Shown here: one piece after another, positions 1-7,489 of the stretch
How the letters are laid out: each line of letters starts with the position of its first letter
Position numbering within the stretch: the first letter of the stretch is position 1
Assembly: GCA_964569055.1 (NCBI GenBank)
Contig: CAZMSZ010000188.1
Span: forward strand, 1 to 13,904
DNA length: 13,904 bases
Source of the DNA: JAWLGW01 sp964569055
GTDB lineage: Bacteria; Planctomycetota; J058
Direction: 5' to 3'
Notes under the pieces: generated by a model
The model's database searches: none
Told to the model about the DNA's origin: nothing
What the model saw: only the letters and a program-made list of their open reading frames with translations
Program-made: the position numbers and the translations under genes

Positions 1-632
1 CGGCGCGGGGGTGGGGCCTCGCGGGCCCAGCGCTGCCACTCCTCGGGGTCGTCGAAGCGGAGCCCGGTCACGCGCCGGAGCGCGCGGGTGGCCTGGGCGG
101 CCACGCGGCCGCCGCGGCCCAGCGACTCGATGAGGGCGGGGACCGCCTCCTCGTCCCGCGCGCGGCCGAGGGCCCACACGGCGCGCTCGGCGACCCGCTC
201 GTCGGGGTCGGCCGCCGCGGCGCGCAGGGCGGGGCCCGTCTGCTCCACCCGGCCGAGGGCCCAGGCCGCGCGCCAGCGGATCTCCGGGTCGGCGTCGGTC
301 AGCGGGCGATCGAGCAGGTCACCGCCGTGGATCCGGTAGATGTCGGGCCGCCGCTGCGCCAGGCGCCGCAGCGCCTCGGTCGCGACCAGGCGGACCTTCG
401 GGTCCTCGTCCTCCAGGAACGGCGCGAGGACCGGGAACGCCTCGCGGATCGCGCGCACCCTCGCGTGGGTCGAGGGGACGCGCGGGTCGCCCAGCTCGCC
501 CAGCTCGTGGATCGCCGCCAGCTCGCCCTCGGCGGCGCGCGCGAACAGCTCGCTCCCGTCGCAGGTCGAGTAGCAGCCGCTCGTCGCCAGGACGAGCGCC
601 AGCGCGAGGGCGGCCAGGGGCTCAGTCCTCAT
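1..632 (-). CDS. HEAT-repeat lipoprotein, cut by the left edge
   Basis: The frame reads from ATG at 632 leftwards off the window, so only the first 210 codons are seen. The N-terminus is a lipoprotein signal (hydrophobic run LAALALALVLATSG, then Cys20), so an outer- or inner-membrane-anchored protein facing the periplasm is inferred. The rest is a series of about 30-residue helical repeats with the HEAT signature: DPKVRLVATEALRRL, DPEIRWRAAWALGRV, DERVAERAVWALGRA and a last one ending ATRALRRVTGL. It then reaches FDDPEEWQRWARE, a Trp-rich ending often seen after HEAT repeats in planctomycete and myxobacterial proteins. HEAT arrays serve as protein-binding scaffolds; no catalytic domain is visible. 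The start overlaps the upstream gene by 11 bases and has no Shine-Dalgarno, which suggests translational coupling. The repeat class is clear, the role unknown. Confidence 0.85.
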   Translation of the reverse strand, partial: MRTEPLAALALALVLATSGCYSTCDGSELFARAAEGELAAIHELGELGDPRVPSTHARVRAIREAFPVLAPFLEDEDPKVRLVATEALRRLAQRRPDIYRIHGGDLLDRPLTDADPEIRWRAAWALGRVEQTGPALRAAAADPDERVAERAVWALGRARDEEAVPALIESLGRGGRVAAQATRALRRVTGLRFDDPEEWQRWAREAPPPR

Positions 633-1305
633 AGCGCACCGCCAGCCCGTGCAGGCGCACGTCACGCAGCTCGAGCTCGAGCAGCTCGCCGCTCGCGAAG
701 ATCGGCGAGGAGGTGGAGCGGTTGTCGAAGCTGATCGCGCCGCCCTCCCACATCTGGTGCTCGGCCTCTCCCGTGGCGTAGACCTCGATCACAGCGTCGG
801 CGCCGAGCTCCGCGGCCAGCTCGGTGAGCCGCGTCAGCGCGGCCGGGTAGAAGGCGGGGTCGGGCGCGACGTCGAACAGGTCGTACGGGTCGCTGCCCAG
901 GCCGAACACGCTCCAGAACTCGACCCCGTGGATCCGCGAGGTCTCGTCGTCGCGCGGGAACTCCTCGGTGGTCACCGCCCCGAGGACCACGTAGTCGCGC
1001 TCCGGCTCACCGAGCGGGGCGGCGCCGCGCAGCTCGTCTGGCACCACGAACGCCTCGCGCAGGACGGTCGTGGTGGCGCAGGCGAAGTAGCGGCGTCGTT
1101 CGGTCTCCGCGAACGGTCCGAACCCGTCCTTATAGTAGACCTCCACCTCGGCGGCCGGCCGGGGGGCGCCGATCGGCTGGTCCTCGTCGCGCGTGATCCC
1201 CGCGCGCCAGCGGTCGGGAGGCGACGCGCAGCCGGCCGACGCGAGGACGGCGAGGAGCGACAGGACGGTGGCGGCGCACGGACGCGCGCAAGTCGCCGAG
1301 GGCAT
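622..1305 (-). CDS. Putative lipoprotein of unknown function
   Basis: This 227-residue protein begins with a lipoprotein signal: positive residues, the hydrophobic stretch AATVLSLLAVLASAG, then Cys26. The mature part is acidic and aromatic-rich. It contains a segment near residues 170-190 (LTELAAELGADAVIEV) like the alpha-helix plus 'GADAVI' strand found in YbjQ- and RcsF-like small domains, but the match is too short to assign a family. The ATG at 1305 was chosen over a much longer upstream reading because it directly precedes the signal peptide and has AGGGGGAG a few bases before it. The open frame continues upstream to 1557 but that part is low-complexity and runs antisense to another gene. 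The gene is first in a two-gene unit with the HEAT lipoprotein (11-base overlap) and has a recognisable promoter. Function is not recognised. Confidence 0.8.
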   Translation of the reverse strand: MPSATCARPCAATVLSLLAVLASAGCASPPDRWRAGITRDEDQPIGAPRPAAEVEVYYKDGFGPFAETERRRYFACATTTVLREAFVVPDELRGAAPLGEPERDYVVLGAVTTEEFPRDDETSRIHGVEFWSVFGLGSDPYDLFDVAPDPAFYPAALTRLTELAAELGADAVIEVYATGEAEHQMWEGGAISFDNRSTSSPIFASGELLELELRDVRLHGLAVRYED

Positions 1306-1331
1306 CGGGCGGCTCCCCCTTGGGGCGGGCG

Positions 1332-1359
1332 AGCCTACTCGAAGGCCGGAGGGCGTCAA
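1332..1359 (-). promoter_or_regulatory. Sigma70-type promoter for the lipoprotein/HEAT operon
   Basis: On the minus strand TTGACG (1359-1354) is followed after 16 bases by TAGGCT (1337-1332). It lies 26 bases before the ATG at 1305, with the AGGGGGAG ribosome site in between. The same TAGGCTCGC string recurs before the kinase gene at 10415, which supports it as a housekeeping -10 element of this genome. Confidence 0.55.
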
Positions 1360-1367
1360 CGACCAGC

Positions 1368-1377
1368 AAGGAGGGGG
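1368..1377 (+). promoter_or_regulatory. Strong Shine-Dalgarno, decides the start at 1382
   Basis: AAGGAGGGGG lies four bases before ATG 1382. It is the closest match to the anti-Shine-Dalgarno in the window and fixes the start even though the frame is open back to 1193. Confidence 0.8.
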
Positions 1378-1381
1378 TCTC

Positions 1382-1849
1382 ATGAGGCGGAGCATGTGGT
1401 GGGGCGCGGCGCTGCTCGGCGCGGTGTGGGCGGTGGCGGGCTGCGGGGGCGCCGAGCCCGAGCCCGAGCCGGAGCGGCCGCCGGCCCGGCGCGCCGAGCC
1501 GGTCGAGTCGCCCGACGGCGTGCTCGCCCCGGTGGACGCCTGGCGCGAGGCGCTCACCTCCCGGCTCCCGGCGCCCTGGACGCTGACCGAGATCGCGGCC
1601 CAGGTCGAGGCGCCCGAGGGCTACACCCGCGCGGCGGGCGGGCGCGGCCTGCTGATCCGGATCGGCGGCGGGCCCGAGGAGCAGCGCTTCTGGGTCATGC
1701 CGCGCAGCTTCGAGGGGACCTCGTCGAGCGCCGAGCCCAGCGTGGTGGTGCAGGGCGAGCGCGACGACATGCTCCTGTTCGGCCGCCGACCCGCGTGGGA
1801 GCACACGCCCGTGGTGCTCGAGGCGCTCGGCATGCGCCCCGTGAAGTAG
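1382..1849 (+). CDS. Small putative lipoprotein
   Basis: The product has 155 residues. It has a short positive N-terminus (MRRSMWW), a hydrophobic segment and the lipobox VAGC with Cys21, followed directly by an acidic EPEPEPE linker typical of surface lipoproteins. The mature domain (about residues 50-155) contains PAPWTLTEI, a run around EGYTRAAGGRGLLIRIGGG, and a C-terminal GRRPAWEHTPVVLEALGM. I do not recognise a family. The pattern of short strands and one or two helices suggests a small alpha/beta domain. It is transcribed divergently from the lipoprotein/HEAT pair across a 76-base gap. Only 45 bases separate it from the XdhC gene, so read-through to that gene is possible, although the promoter-like bases at 1884 suggest separate initiation. 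Coding status is well supported by the ribosome site and signal peptide. Confidence 0.8.
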   Translation: MRRSMWWGAALLGAVWAVAGCGGAEPEPEPERPPARRAEPVESPDGVLAPVDAWREALTSRLPAPWTLTEIAAQVEAPEGYTRAAGGRGLLIRIGGGPEEQRFWVMPRSFEGTSSSAEPSVVVQGERDDMLLFGRRPAWEHTPVVLEALGMRPVK

Positions 1850-1862
1850 CTCCCCCACACCG

Positions 1863-1880
1863 CACGCCCGACCCGGCGTG
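1863..1880. other. Small hairpin in the gap before xdhC
   Basis: CACGCC (1863-1868) pairs perfectly with GGCGTG (1875-1880) around a six-base loop. It is followed by CTAAGTAAG rather than a T-run. It could be a weak terminator for the small lipoprotein gene or chance pairing in G+C-rich DNA. Confidence 0.25.
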
Positions 1881-1894
1881 TGCTAAGTAAGGGT

Positions 1895-2785
1895 GTGCGG
1901 AACGAGGCGGTGTACGACGCGGTCCAGCGCCTGCGCGAGAGCGGCAAGCCGGGCGTGCTCGCGACGGTGACGGCCGTGCGCGGCTCCTCGCCCGGCGCGA
2001 TCGGCTCGAAGATGCTCCTCACGCGCGACGGCGAGACCGTCGGCACCGTGGGCGGCGGCTGCGTGGACGGGCAGGTCTACGCCGAGCTCGAGGAGGTGAT
2101 CGCGAGCGAGACGCCGCGCACCTTGACCGTGGACCTGACCGAGAAGGCCGACCCCGAGCAGGGCCTGATCTGCGGCGGGAGGGTCGAGCTGTTCCTCGAG
2201 CCGATCGTCACCACGCACCTCGTGGTGTGCGGCTCGGGGCACATCGCGCACGCCCTGGCGCGGCTCGCGCTCCCGCTCGACTTCCGGGTGACGGTCCTCG
2301 ACGACCGCGAGCGGTTCTTGAACGCCGAGCGCTTTCCGGGCTGCCGCCTGCTGCTCGGCGAGTTCGAGCGCCTGCTCGCCGAGACCGAGGCGCCCGAGGG
2401 GGCGTTCTTCGCGGTCGTGACCCGCGGGCACCGCTACGACCAGGAGTGCCTGGAGTGGGCGCTCCGCCAGCGCCGCCCGCGCTACGTCGGCCTGGTCGGC
2501 AGCCGGGTCAAGATCCAGAAGATCCTGCTGCGGGCGCGCGAGGCGGGGTTCCCCGAGGAGCTGCTGACCCGGGTCCGCGCGCCGATCGGGCTCGACGTCG
2601 GCGCGGTCACCGTGGAGGAGATCGCCGTCTCGATCGCCGCCGAGCTGGTGGCCGTCCGCCGCCGCGGCCCCGAGGTCTCGCGGGACCTGCGCGAGCCGGG
2701 TCGGGTCGATCCGCGCAAGGCGAAGCGGCCGCCGGCCACCGTCCTGCCGCCGCCCCGCGCCTCGACGGTGCGCGCGAGCGAGTAG
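1895..2785 (+). CDS. xdhC: XdhC/CoxI family molybdenum-enzyme maturation factor
   Basis: The family binds molybdenum cofactor, helps its sulfuration and delivers it to xanthine dehydrogenase- or CO dehydrogenase-type enzymes in the cytoplasm. Both halves are present. The N-terminal XdhC/CoxI domain (about residues 5-105) carries RGSSPGAIGSKM, GTVGGGCVDGQV and LICGGRVELFLEP. The C-terminal Rossmann domain (about 108-255) carries VCGSGHIAHAL, VTVLDDRERF, VTRGHRYD, GLVGSRVK and APIGLDVGAVTVEEIAVSI. A basic/Pro-rich tail (about 258-296) is not part of the family. GTG 1895 was chosen because the hairpin at 1863-1880 and the -10-like bases at 1884-1889 lie before it; GTG 1880 in the same frame would add five residues. 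No molybdenum hydroxylase subunit lies in the window, so the partner enzyme is elsewhere and this copy is an orphan. Confidence 0.9.
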   Translation: MRNEAVYDAVQRLRESGKPGVLATVTAVRGSSPGAIGSKMLLTRDGETVGTVGGGCVDGQVYAELEEVIASETPRTLTVDLTEKADPEQGLICGGRVELFLEPIVTTHLVVCGSGHIAHALARLALPLDFRVTVLDDRERFLNAERFPGCRLLLGEFERLLAETEAPEGAFFAVVTRGHRYDQECLEWALRQRRPRYVGLVGSRVKIQKILLRAREAGFPEELLTRVRAPIGLDVGAVTVEEIAVSIAAELVAVRRRGPEVSRDLREPGRVDPRKAKRPPATVLPPPRASTVRASE

Positions 2786-2788
2786 AAT
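2762..2788 (+). promoter_or_regulatory. Putative promoter of the 2797-6685 operon, leaderless type
   Basis: TAGAAT (2783-2788) overlaps the stop codon of the XdhC gene and ends eight bases before GTG 2797. An imperfect TCGACG lies 15 bases upstream (2762-2767). There is no Shine-Dalgarno before GTG 2797, so transcription may begin at or next to the start codon. Confidence 0.4.
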
Positions 2789-2796
2789 CGCGCCCC

Positions 2797-3501
2797 GTGC
2801 GCTCGCTGCCCCGCTCCCTGCCCCGCCTCGCCGCGCTGCTCCTGGCGGCCGCGCTGCTCGCGCCCGCGCTGGCGTGGGCGCAGCGGGCCGCGGCGCCCGA
2901 CTACTTCCCGCTCGCCGCGGGGCACCAGTGGACCTACCGCATGCGGGTGCGCGCGGGCGACCAGCGCCGCTCGATCGAGTACACCACCCGGGCGGAGCGC
3001 GTCGAGGAGATCGAGGGGGTCGGCCCCTGCGTGGTGCTCGAGTCGCGCTCCGATCGCCGCCTGATGCTGGTCGAGTGGTATCGAGTGGACGGCTCCAAGC
3101 TGCTGCTCCCGCAGCGGCAGGAGGGCGCCAGCGAGGAGCGCCGCCGCTCGCTCGGGGAGCGCGTGTTCCTCGACCTCGCCGCGGTCGAGGCGGTGGTGGA
3201 GCGCCGGATCGGCGACGCCAAGCCGAGCTGGACCTGGTCGCTCCCCGACGGCCAGGGCGAGGGCACCGTCACGATCGAGGGGATCGAGCCGCTCCACCTG
3301 CGCAACTTCGGCATGCTCGACTGCCTGGTGGTGGTCTCCACCGGGCGGTATCGCCTCGGCAAGAAGGTCCGCGTGCAGGAGCGCCGTCTGTGGCTGGCGC
3401 CCGACGTGGGCCTGGTCAAGGAGTCCATGCGGGTCGAGAAGGAGTCGGGCGAGGTCACGATCGAGACCGAGGCCGTGCTCACCCGCCACGAAGCCCCATG
3501 A
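2797..3501 (+). CDS. Exported protein with FPL..G..WTY signature, first of two paralogues
   Basis: The product has 234 residues, with a Sec signal peptide of about 28 residues (RLAALLLAAALLAPALAWA then QR). The mature protein opens with DYFPLAAGHQWTYRM, a signature common at the N-terminus of uncharacterised exported proteins in Deltaproteobacteria-like and planctomycete genomes. It then shows alternating beta strands, a second aromatic motif PSWTWSLPDGQGEG (about residues 146-159) and WLAPDVGLVKESM near the end. The whole reads as a beta-rich, lipocalin- or LolA-like fold, but that is inference. GTG 2797 was chosen because it directly precedes the signal peptide; the frame is open further back but there it runs inside the XdhC gene. 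The last codon overlaps the next gene as ATGA. Function is unknown; a periplasmic binding or envelope role is plausible. Confidence 0.75.
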   Translation: MRSLPRSLPRLAALLLAAALLAPALAWAQRAAAPDYFPLAAGHQWTYRMRVRAGDQRRSIEYTTRAERVEEIEGVGPCVVLESRSDRRLMLVEWYRVDGSKLLLPQRQEGASEERRRSLGERVFLDLAAVEAVVERRIGDAKPSWTWSLPDGQGEGTVTIEGIEPLHLRNFGMLDCLVVVSTGRYRLGKKVRVQERRLWLAPDVGLVKESMRVEKESGEVTIETEAVLTRHEAP

Positions 3502-4235
3502 GCGTGCCCATGCGACGCGTCGCCGCCCTGTCCTTCCTGTTCGCCCTCGCTCCGCTGGCGCTCCTCGCGCAGGAGGAGGGCGCGCCCGCCGAGCCGGCCC
3601 CGCCGGCGCCGACCAGCCCGCCGGTCGGGGTGAGCGCGTTCCCGCTCGAGCAGGGGCGCGCCTGGACCTACCAGGTCGCGTTCTCGATTCGCCCGATCGA
3701 CGGCGCGCCCGAGGGCTCGCTGCCCGAGGACGGCGACGCCGGCGAGCACCGCCTCGACGTGTCGGTGACCGAGCCGATCGAGGTGGCCGGTCGCCTCGCC
3801 GCGCAGGTCGAGTACAAGCTCGACCAGGACCTCGCGCAGCGCTCGTACTACGTGGTGGAGGACGGCTTCCTGGTGTGCGTCCGCCGGCTGCAGGGCTTCG
3901 CCGAGCGGATCAAGCCCTACGACTTCACCCCCGTCCAGAAGGTGCTCCCCGCCGAGCTCGAGGTGGGGCAGAAGTGGACCTGGGAGGGGAAGGCCGGCCC
4001 CGAGGAGGGCAAGCAGACGTTCGAGGTCCTGCGGACCGAGAAGATCGAGACGCCGGCCGGCACGTTCGACGCGTTCGTGGTCGAGGCCAAGTTCGAGGGC
4101 GAGGACGACAGCAGCGGCGTGCTGACGCGCTGGGTGGTGCCGGGCGTGGGCGTGGTCAAGGAGATCACCGAGATCGAGGGCCCCGTGCAGGTGTTCCGCA
4201 CGCAGGGCGTGCTCGTGCGCTGGCGCAAGCCCTAG
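3498..4235 (+). CDS. Exported protein with FPL..G..WTY signature, second paralogue
   Basis: The product has 245 residues, with a signal peptide (VAALSFLFALAPLALLAQ) and then a Pro/Ala/Glu linker (about residues 26-44). The mature domain repeats the plan of the preceding protein. It has FPLEQGRAWTYQV at 48-60, a central GQKWTWEGKAGPEEG, a strand pair ending TPAGTFDAFVVEA, and WVVPGVGVVKEI near the C-terminus, which matches LAPDVGLVKES in its neighbour. A tandem duplication followed by divergence is inferred. The start overlaps the previous stop by four bases (ATGA), which points to translational coupling; ATG 3510 in the same frame is a possible alternative with a more compact signal peptide. 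No catalytic residues are evident. A paired or heteromeric envelope function with the upstream paralogue is possible but not shown by the sequence. Confidence 0.75.
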   Translation: MSVPMRRVAALSFLFALAPLALLAQEEGAPAEPAPPAPTSPPVGVSAFPLEQGRAWTYQVAFSIRPIDGAPEGSLPEDGDAGEHRLDVSVTEPIEVAGRLAAQVEYKLDQDLAQRSYYVVEDGFLVCVRRLQGFAERIKPYDFTPVQKVLPAELEVGQKWTWEGKAGPEEGKQTFEVLRTEKIETPAGTFDAFVVEAKFEGEDDSSGVLTRWVVPGVGVVKEITEIEGPVQVFRTQGVLVRWRKP

Positions 4236-4244
4236 CGAGCCCGC

Positions 4245-5915
4245 GTGCGCGAGGAGCGGAGCGCCGGCGGAGGGCGCCCGTCGCGGCGCGACGTGCTGCG
4301 GCTCGCGTCGGCCGGCGCGCTCGGCTGGGCCGCGAGCGGCTGCCCGTCCGCGCGGACGGAGCGCGCGCGCGCCGAGATCGGCGGGCGGATCCAAGGGCAG
4401 GACGACGCCTTCGGCCACCTGCTGCGGGACGGGTCGCTCGACGGCCGGGCGCCGCAGGAGGCGCGCGAGGTCGACGTGCTGGTGGTCGGGGCCGGGGTCG
4501 CGGGCGCGACCGTGGCCTGGCGGATCGCGCGGGAGGGCGCCGCCGAGGTCACCCTGCTCGACGCGGGCGCCGGCCCGGGCGGGAACGCGCGCTCCGGCGA
4601 GAACGACGTCTCGCGCTTCCCCTGGGGCGCGCACTACCTGCGCGCCCCCACCCGCGAGCACCCCGCGCTCGAGCGCTTCCTCGAGGAGGTGGGCCTGATC
4701 CGCGGGCGCGACGCGGCCGGGCGCCTGGAGTGGGACACGCGGGCGGTGTGCCGCGCGCCCATGGAGCGCCTGTTCGAGGGCGGGCTGTGGGGCCGCGGCC
4801 TGTTCCCGCCTCCTCGCAGCCGCGAGGCCGCCGACCTCGCCGAGTCGCGGCGGCTCGAGGCTCGGATCGAGGAGCTCGCGGCGCGCCGCGGCCGCGACGG
4901 CCGCCGGGCGTTCGCGATCCCGACCGACGCCTCGAGCCGCGACCCCGAGCTGCTCGCGCTCGACCGGCGCTCCTTCGCCGAGTGGCTGGACGAGGAGGGC
5001 TTCGTGCGCCCTGCCGTGCGCTGGCTGCTGGAGTACGGCTGCCGCGACGACTACGGCTGCACCCTGGCCACCACCTCGGCCTGGGCCGGCCTCCACTACC
5101 TGTGCGCCCGCCGGGGCGGCGACCGCAGCCGCGACGTGGTCCTGACCTGGCCCGAGGGGAACGCCCGCCTGGTCGAGCGCCTGCTCACCGCCGCCGGGGC
5201 CGCGCGCGTGCTCGCGCGGCGGCTCTGCTATCGGCTGGTCCCCGAGCCCGGGCCCGACGGGCGCGCCGAGGCCTGGGTGACGTCTCCCGAGGGACGCCTG
5301 GTCCGCTATCGCGCGCGTCACCTGGTGTGGGCCGGCCCGCAGTTCGTGCTCGCCCGGCTGCTCGCCGCGCCGCCCGCCGGGTCGGCCGCGTTCACCTACG
5401 CCCCGTGGCTGGTGGCGAACGTCACGCTCGACGCGCCGCCCGGCGGGTTCGGCGCCCCGCTCGCCTGGGACAACGTGTTCTACGAGCGCCCCTCGCTGGG
5501 CTACGTGGTGGCCAACCGCGAGGCCGCGGCGCGCGGCGAGCCGACGGTGGTCACCTGGTACCGCCCGTTCGTGGGCGCCGACCCCGCGGCCGAGCGGCGC
5601 GCGCTGCACGCCCTCGACCACCCGGCGATCGTGCGCGAGGTGCTCGGCGAGCTCCTCGGCGCCCACCCCACCCTGCGCGGCCGGGTCCGCGCGGTGGACG
5701 CGTGGCGCTGGGGTCACGCCATGATCCGCCCGGTCCCCGGCTTCTTGTGGGGGGAGGGGCGCGCCGCCGCGCTGCGCCCGCCGGGGCGCCTGATCGTGGC
5801 GAACTCCGACCTGTCGGGGATCCCCGTGTTCGAGGAGGCCTTCTACCGCGGGGTGCTGGCGGGCGAGGAGGTGCTGCGGCGCATGGGGACGAGGTTCGAG
5901 AGCCTGGTCGGCTAG
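4245..5915 (+). CDS. Tat-exported FAD/NAD(P)-binding oxidoreductase, probably lipid-anchored
   Basis: The product has 556 residues. The N-terminus carries a twin-arginine motif (SRRDVL, Arg14-Arg15), a hydrophobic stretch and ASGC with Cys33, so folded export by Tat with its cofactor and possible lipidation are inferred. Residues about 76-112 form a Rossmann dinucleotide site: VDVLVVGAGVAGATVAWRI with Gly82-x-Gly84-x-x-Gly87, then an acidic Asp at the end of strand two (TLLDAG), followed by GPGGNARSGEND. This is the FAD-binding arrangement of the amine oxidase/phytoene desaturase superfamily. The C-terminal GRLIVANSDLSGIPVFEEAFYRGVLAGEEVL matches the second FAD-contacting segment of that superfamily. 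The substrate is unknown. GTG 4245 lies nine bases after the upstream stop, lacks a Shine-Dalgarno and is the only start that keeps the Tat motif, so it is part of the same operon. Confidence 0.85.
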   Translation: MREERSAGGGRPSRRDVLRLASAGALGWAASGCPSARTERARAEIGGRIQGQDDAFGHLLRDGSLDGRAPQEAREVDVLVVGAGVAGATVAWRIAREGAAEVTLLDAGAGPGGNARSGENDVSRFPWGAHYLRAPTREHPALERFLEEVGLIRGRDAAGRLEWDTRAVCRAPMERLFEGGLWGRGLFPPPRSREAADLAESRRLEARIEELAARRGRDGRRAFAIPTDASSRDPELLALDRRSFAEWLDEEGFVRPAVRWLLEYGCRDDYGCTLATTSAWAGLHYLCARRGGDRSRDVVLTWPEGNARLVERLLTAAGAARVLARRLCYRLVPEPGPDGRAEAWVTSPEGRLVRYRARHLVWAGPQFVLARLLAAPPAGSAAFTYAPWLVANVTLDAPPGGFGAPLAWDNVFYERPSLGYVVANREAAARGEPTVVTWYRPFVGADPAAERRALHALDHPAIVREVLGELLGAHPTLRGRVRAVDAWRWGHAMIRPVPGFLWGEGRAAALRPPGRLIVANSDLSGIPVFEEAFYRGVLAGEEVLRRMGTRFESLVG

Positions 5916-5932
5916 GCCTAGTGGGAGGCGCG

Positions 5933-6685
5933 GTGGAGCCGCTGCTCGGGGGGACGTTCCGGGTCGGGAGCGTGAAGGGGATCACGATCCGCCTGCACTT
6001 CCTGTTCGTGCTCCTGTGCTTGCTCGCGCTCCTGCACGGCGGCGACACCGTCGGCTCGATGCTCCTGCTCCTGGTGCTGTTCGGGAGCGCGTTCCTGCAC
6101 GAGCTCGGCCACTGCTTCGGGGCGCGCGCGGTGGGCGGCGAGGCGTACGAGGTCGTGCTCGCCCCCGTGGGCGGGTTTACCCGCATGCGGGTCCCCTCGA
6201 CCGCCAAGTGCGAGCTGGTGTCGGTGGCGGCCGGCCCGGCGACGAACCTCGCGCTGGCGCTGGCGGGCGCGTTCGGGCTGCTGGTGGCGGGGATCGACAT
6301 GCCGCTCGACCGCGCCATCGCGGTCGCGTTCGGGCAGGAGGCGGCGGCGCTCCACCGCGAGCTGCTCCTCCAGCTCACGATGATCAACGCGCTGCTGTTC
6401 GTGGGCAACGTGCTCCCGATCTACCCGCTCGACGGCGCGCGCCTGCTGCGCTCCATGCTGTGGCCCCTGCTCGGCTGGCGCCGCGCGAGCGTCGCGGCCG
6501 CGGCCACCTCGATCACGATCGCCGCCCTGGTGGCCGCCGCGGCGATCCTGCTGGAGGAGGGGATCCTGCTGCTCCTGGCCGCCCTGGCGCTGTGGCTGAG
6601 CTGGCGCGCGCTGCGGCAGGCCCGCGCCGCCTCCCCGCCGGTCGAGGCCGACGACCTCATGCCGCACGAGCGCGGGCCGGGTTGA
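5933..6685 (+). CDS. Site-2 protease-type membrane zinc metalloprotease (M50)
   Basis: The product has 250 residues and is mostly membrane segments (about 22-36, 42-55, 96-120, 148-162, 185-206, 208-224). The zinc site HELGH (56-60) sits in the second segment. The partner motif NVLPIYPLDGAR (Asn159, Asp166) lies about 100 residues later, as in M50 intramembrane proteases. There is no PDZ or CBS domain, so this is a short SpoIVFB-like form. Such enzymes cut membrane-bound anti-sigma factors or other single-pass proteins; the substrate here is unknown. GTG 5933 was chosen because GGGAGG (5923-5928) precedes it by four bases; GTG 5921 would add four residues. The gene follows the FAD oxidoreductase by 17 bases and closes the operon. 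Its stop codon abuts that of the opposite gene, forming TGATCA. Confidence 0.88.
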   Translation: MEPLLGGTFRVGSVKGITIRLHFLFVLLCLLALLHGGDTVGSMLLLLVLFGSAFLHELGHCFGARAVGGEAYEVVLAPVGGFTRMRVPSTAKCELVSVAAGPATNLALALAGAFGLLVAGIDMPLDRAIAVAFGQEAAALHRELLLQLTMINALLFVGNVLPIYPLDGARLLRSMLWPLLGWRRASVAAAATSITIAALVAAAAILLEEGILLLLAALALWLSWRALRQARAASPPVEADDLMPHERGPG

Positions 6686-6688
6686 TCA
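6683..6688. other. Back-to-back stop codons of convergent genes (TGATCA)
   Basis: The plus-strand protease gene ends with TGA at 6683-6685 and the minus-strand phosphoesterase gene ends with TGA at 6688-6686. Two whole operons therefore converge with no spacer and no room for a dedicated intrinsic terminator between them. Confidence 0.85.
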
Positions 6689-7489
6689 GCACACGTCCGG
6701 CGTGTTCGGCTCGCCGTCCTCGTCGAGGCAGTAGACGCGGTAGGCGGTGGCGAGCACCGGGCGCGCGACGTTGCGCACCGGGACGCCGCCGGGCGTGCGG
6801 CCGTGCTCGCGGCCGCGGTGGGCGTGGCCGTGGAGCGCGAGGTGGCAGCCCGCGCCGTCGATCGCCTCGGCCAGCAGGTACGAGCCGAGGAACGGGTAGA
6901 TCTCGGCCCGCTCGCCCGCGAGCGTCTCGGCGATGGGGGAGTAGTGGGTCATGGCCACGCGGAAGTCGCTGGTGAGGCCGGCGAGCAGGTCGTGCAGCCG
7001 CGCCGCGTGCTGCTTGCTGTGCCGCACGAACGCCTTCATCTCGTCCTCGCCGAACTCCGAGCAGCAGGCCCCGGCGAAGCCGCCGCCGAACCCCTTGACC
7101 CCGGCGATCCCGACCGTGCGCCCCGCCGCCTCCACCACGGTCGTGCCGCCCTCGAGCACCACCGCGCCGACCTGCTCGAGGATCGCGCGGATCCGGTCCT
7201 CCTGGCCCTGGTGGTAGTCATGGTTGCCGAGCACCGCGACCACCGGGAGGCCGAGCCCGCCGAGCTCGTCGGCGAGGACCTCGGCCTCCTCGGGCGCGCC
7301 GTGCTGCGTCAGGTCGCCCGGCAGCAGCAGGACGTCGGCCCGCGTCGCCACGTCCTCCAGACCGGGCCGCACCTCGCCCACGCTGTCGCAGGCGACGTGG
7401 AGGTCGGCCACCGCGGCGATCCGCACGGCGCGCGGGGGCTCCGTGCGCGCCGGCTCACGAGACGCGCTCGACGCCGGAGGGGGGGTCAT
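6686..7489 (-). CDS. Calcineurin-like metallophosphoesterase
   Basis: The product has 267 residues and shows the full metal-binding set of the calcineurin-like superfamily: DLH (Asp29, His31), PGDLTQHG (Gly58-Asp59), GNHDYH (88-93), THYSP (His182) and LHGHAHRG (His222, His224). A two-metal phosphoesterase acting on a phosphomonoester or phosphodiester is therefore secure at fold level; the substrate is not. There is no signal peptide, so it is cytoplasmic. The first 20 residues are Pro/Ala/Arg-rich and precede the first strand (VRIAAVADLH), so a start at GTG 7426 is possible. ATG 7489 is used because it overlaps the end of the BON gene by 35 bases, but neither start has a convincing ribosome site. 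It is the last gene of a three-gene minus-strand unit. Confidence 0.88.
   Translation of the reverse strand: MTPPPASSASREPARTEPPRAVRIAAVADLHVACDSVGEVRPGLEDVATRADVLLLPGDLTQHGAPEEAEVLADELGGLGLPVVAVLGNHDYHQGQEDRIRAILEQVGAVVLEGGTTVVEAAGRTVGIAGVKGFGGGFAGACCSEFGEDEMKAFVRHSKQHAARLHDLLAGLTSDFRVAMTHYSPIAETLAGERAEIYPFLGSYLLAEAIDGAGCHLALHGHAHRGREHGRTPGGVPVRNVARPVLATAYRVYCLDEDGEPNTPDVC

Noticed and set aside
88..573. Plus-strand open frames over the left edge
   Set aside because: They are antisense to the HEAT-repeat lipoprotein, whose repeat pattern and signal peptide are clear on the minus strand.
2934..5717. Open frame of 927 codons on the minus strand
   Set aside because: It is antisense to two exported proteins and the FAD oxidoreductase, each with clear motifs. 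Its product is Arg/Gly/His/Ala-rich low complexity, as expected from a G+C-rich shadow frame.
3875..5932. Long upstream extension of the site-2 protease frame (to 3875)
   Set aside because: The extension is Arg/Ala/Gly/Pro-rich and lies over other genes; the protease proper begins near 5933 with its own ribosome site.
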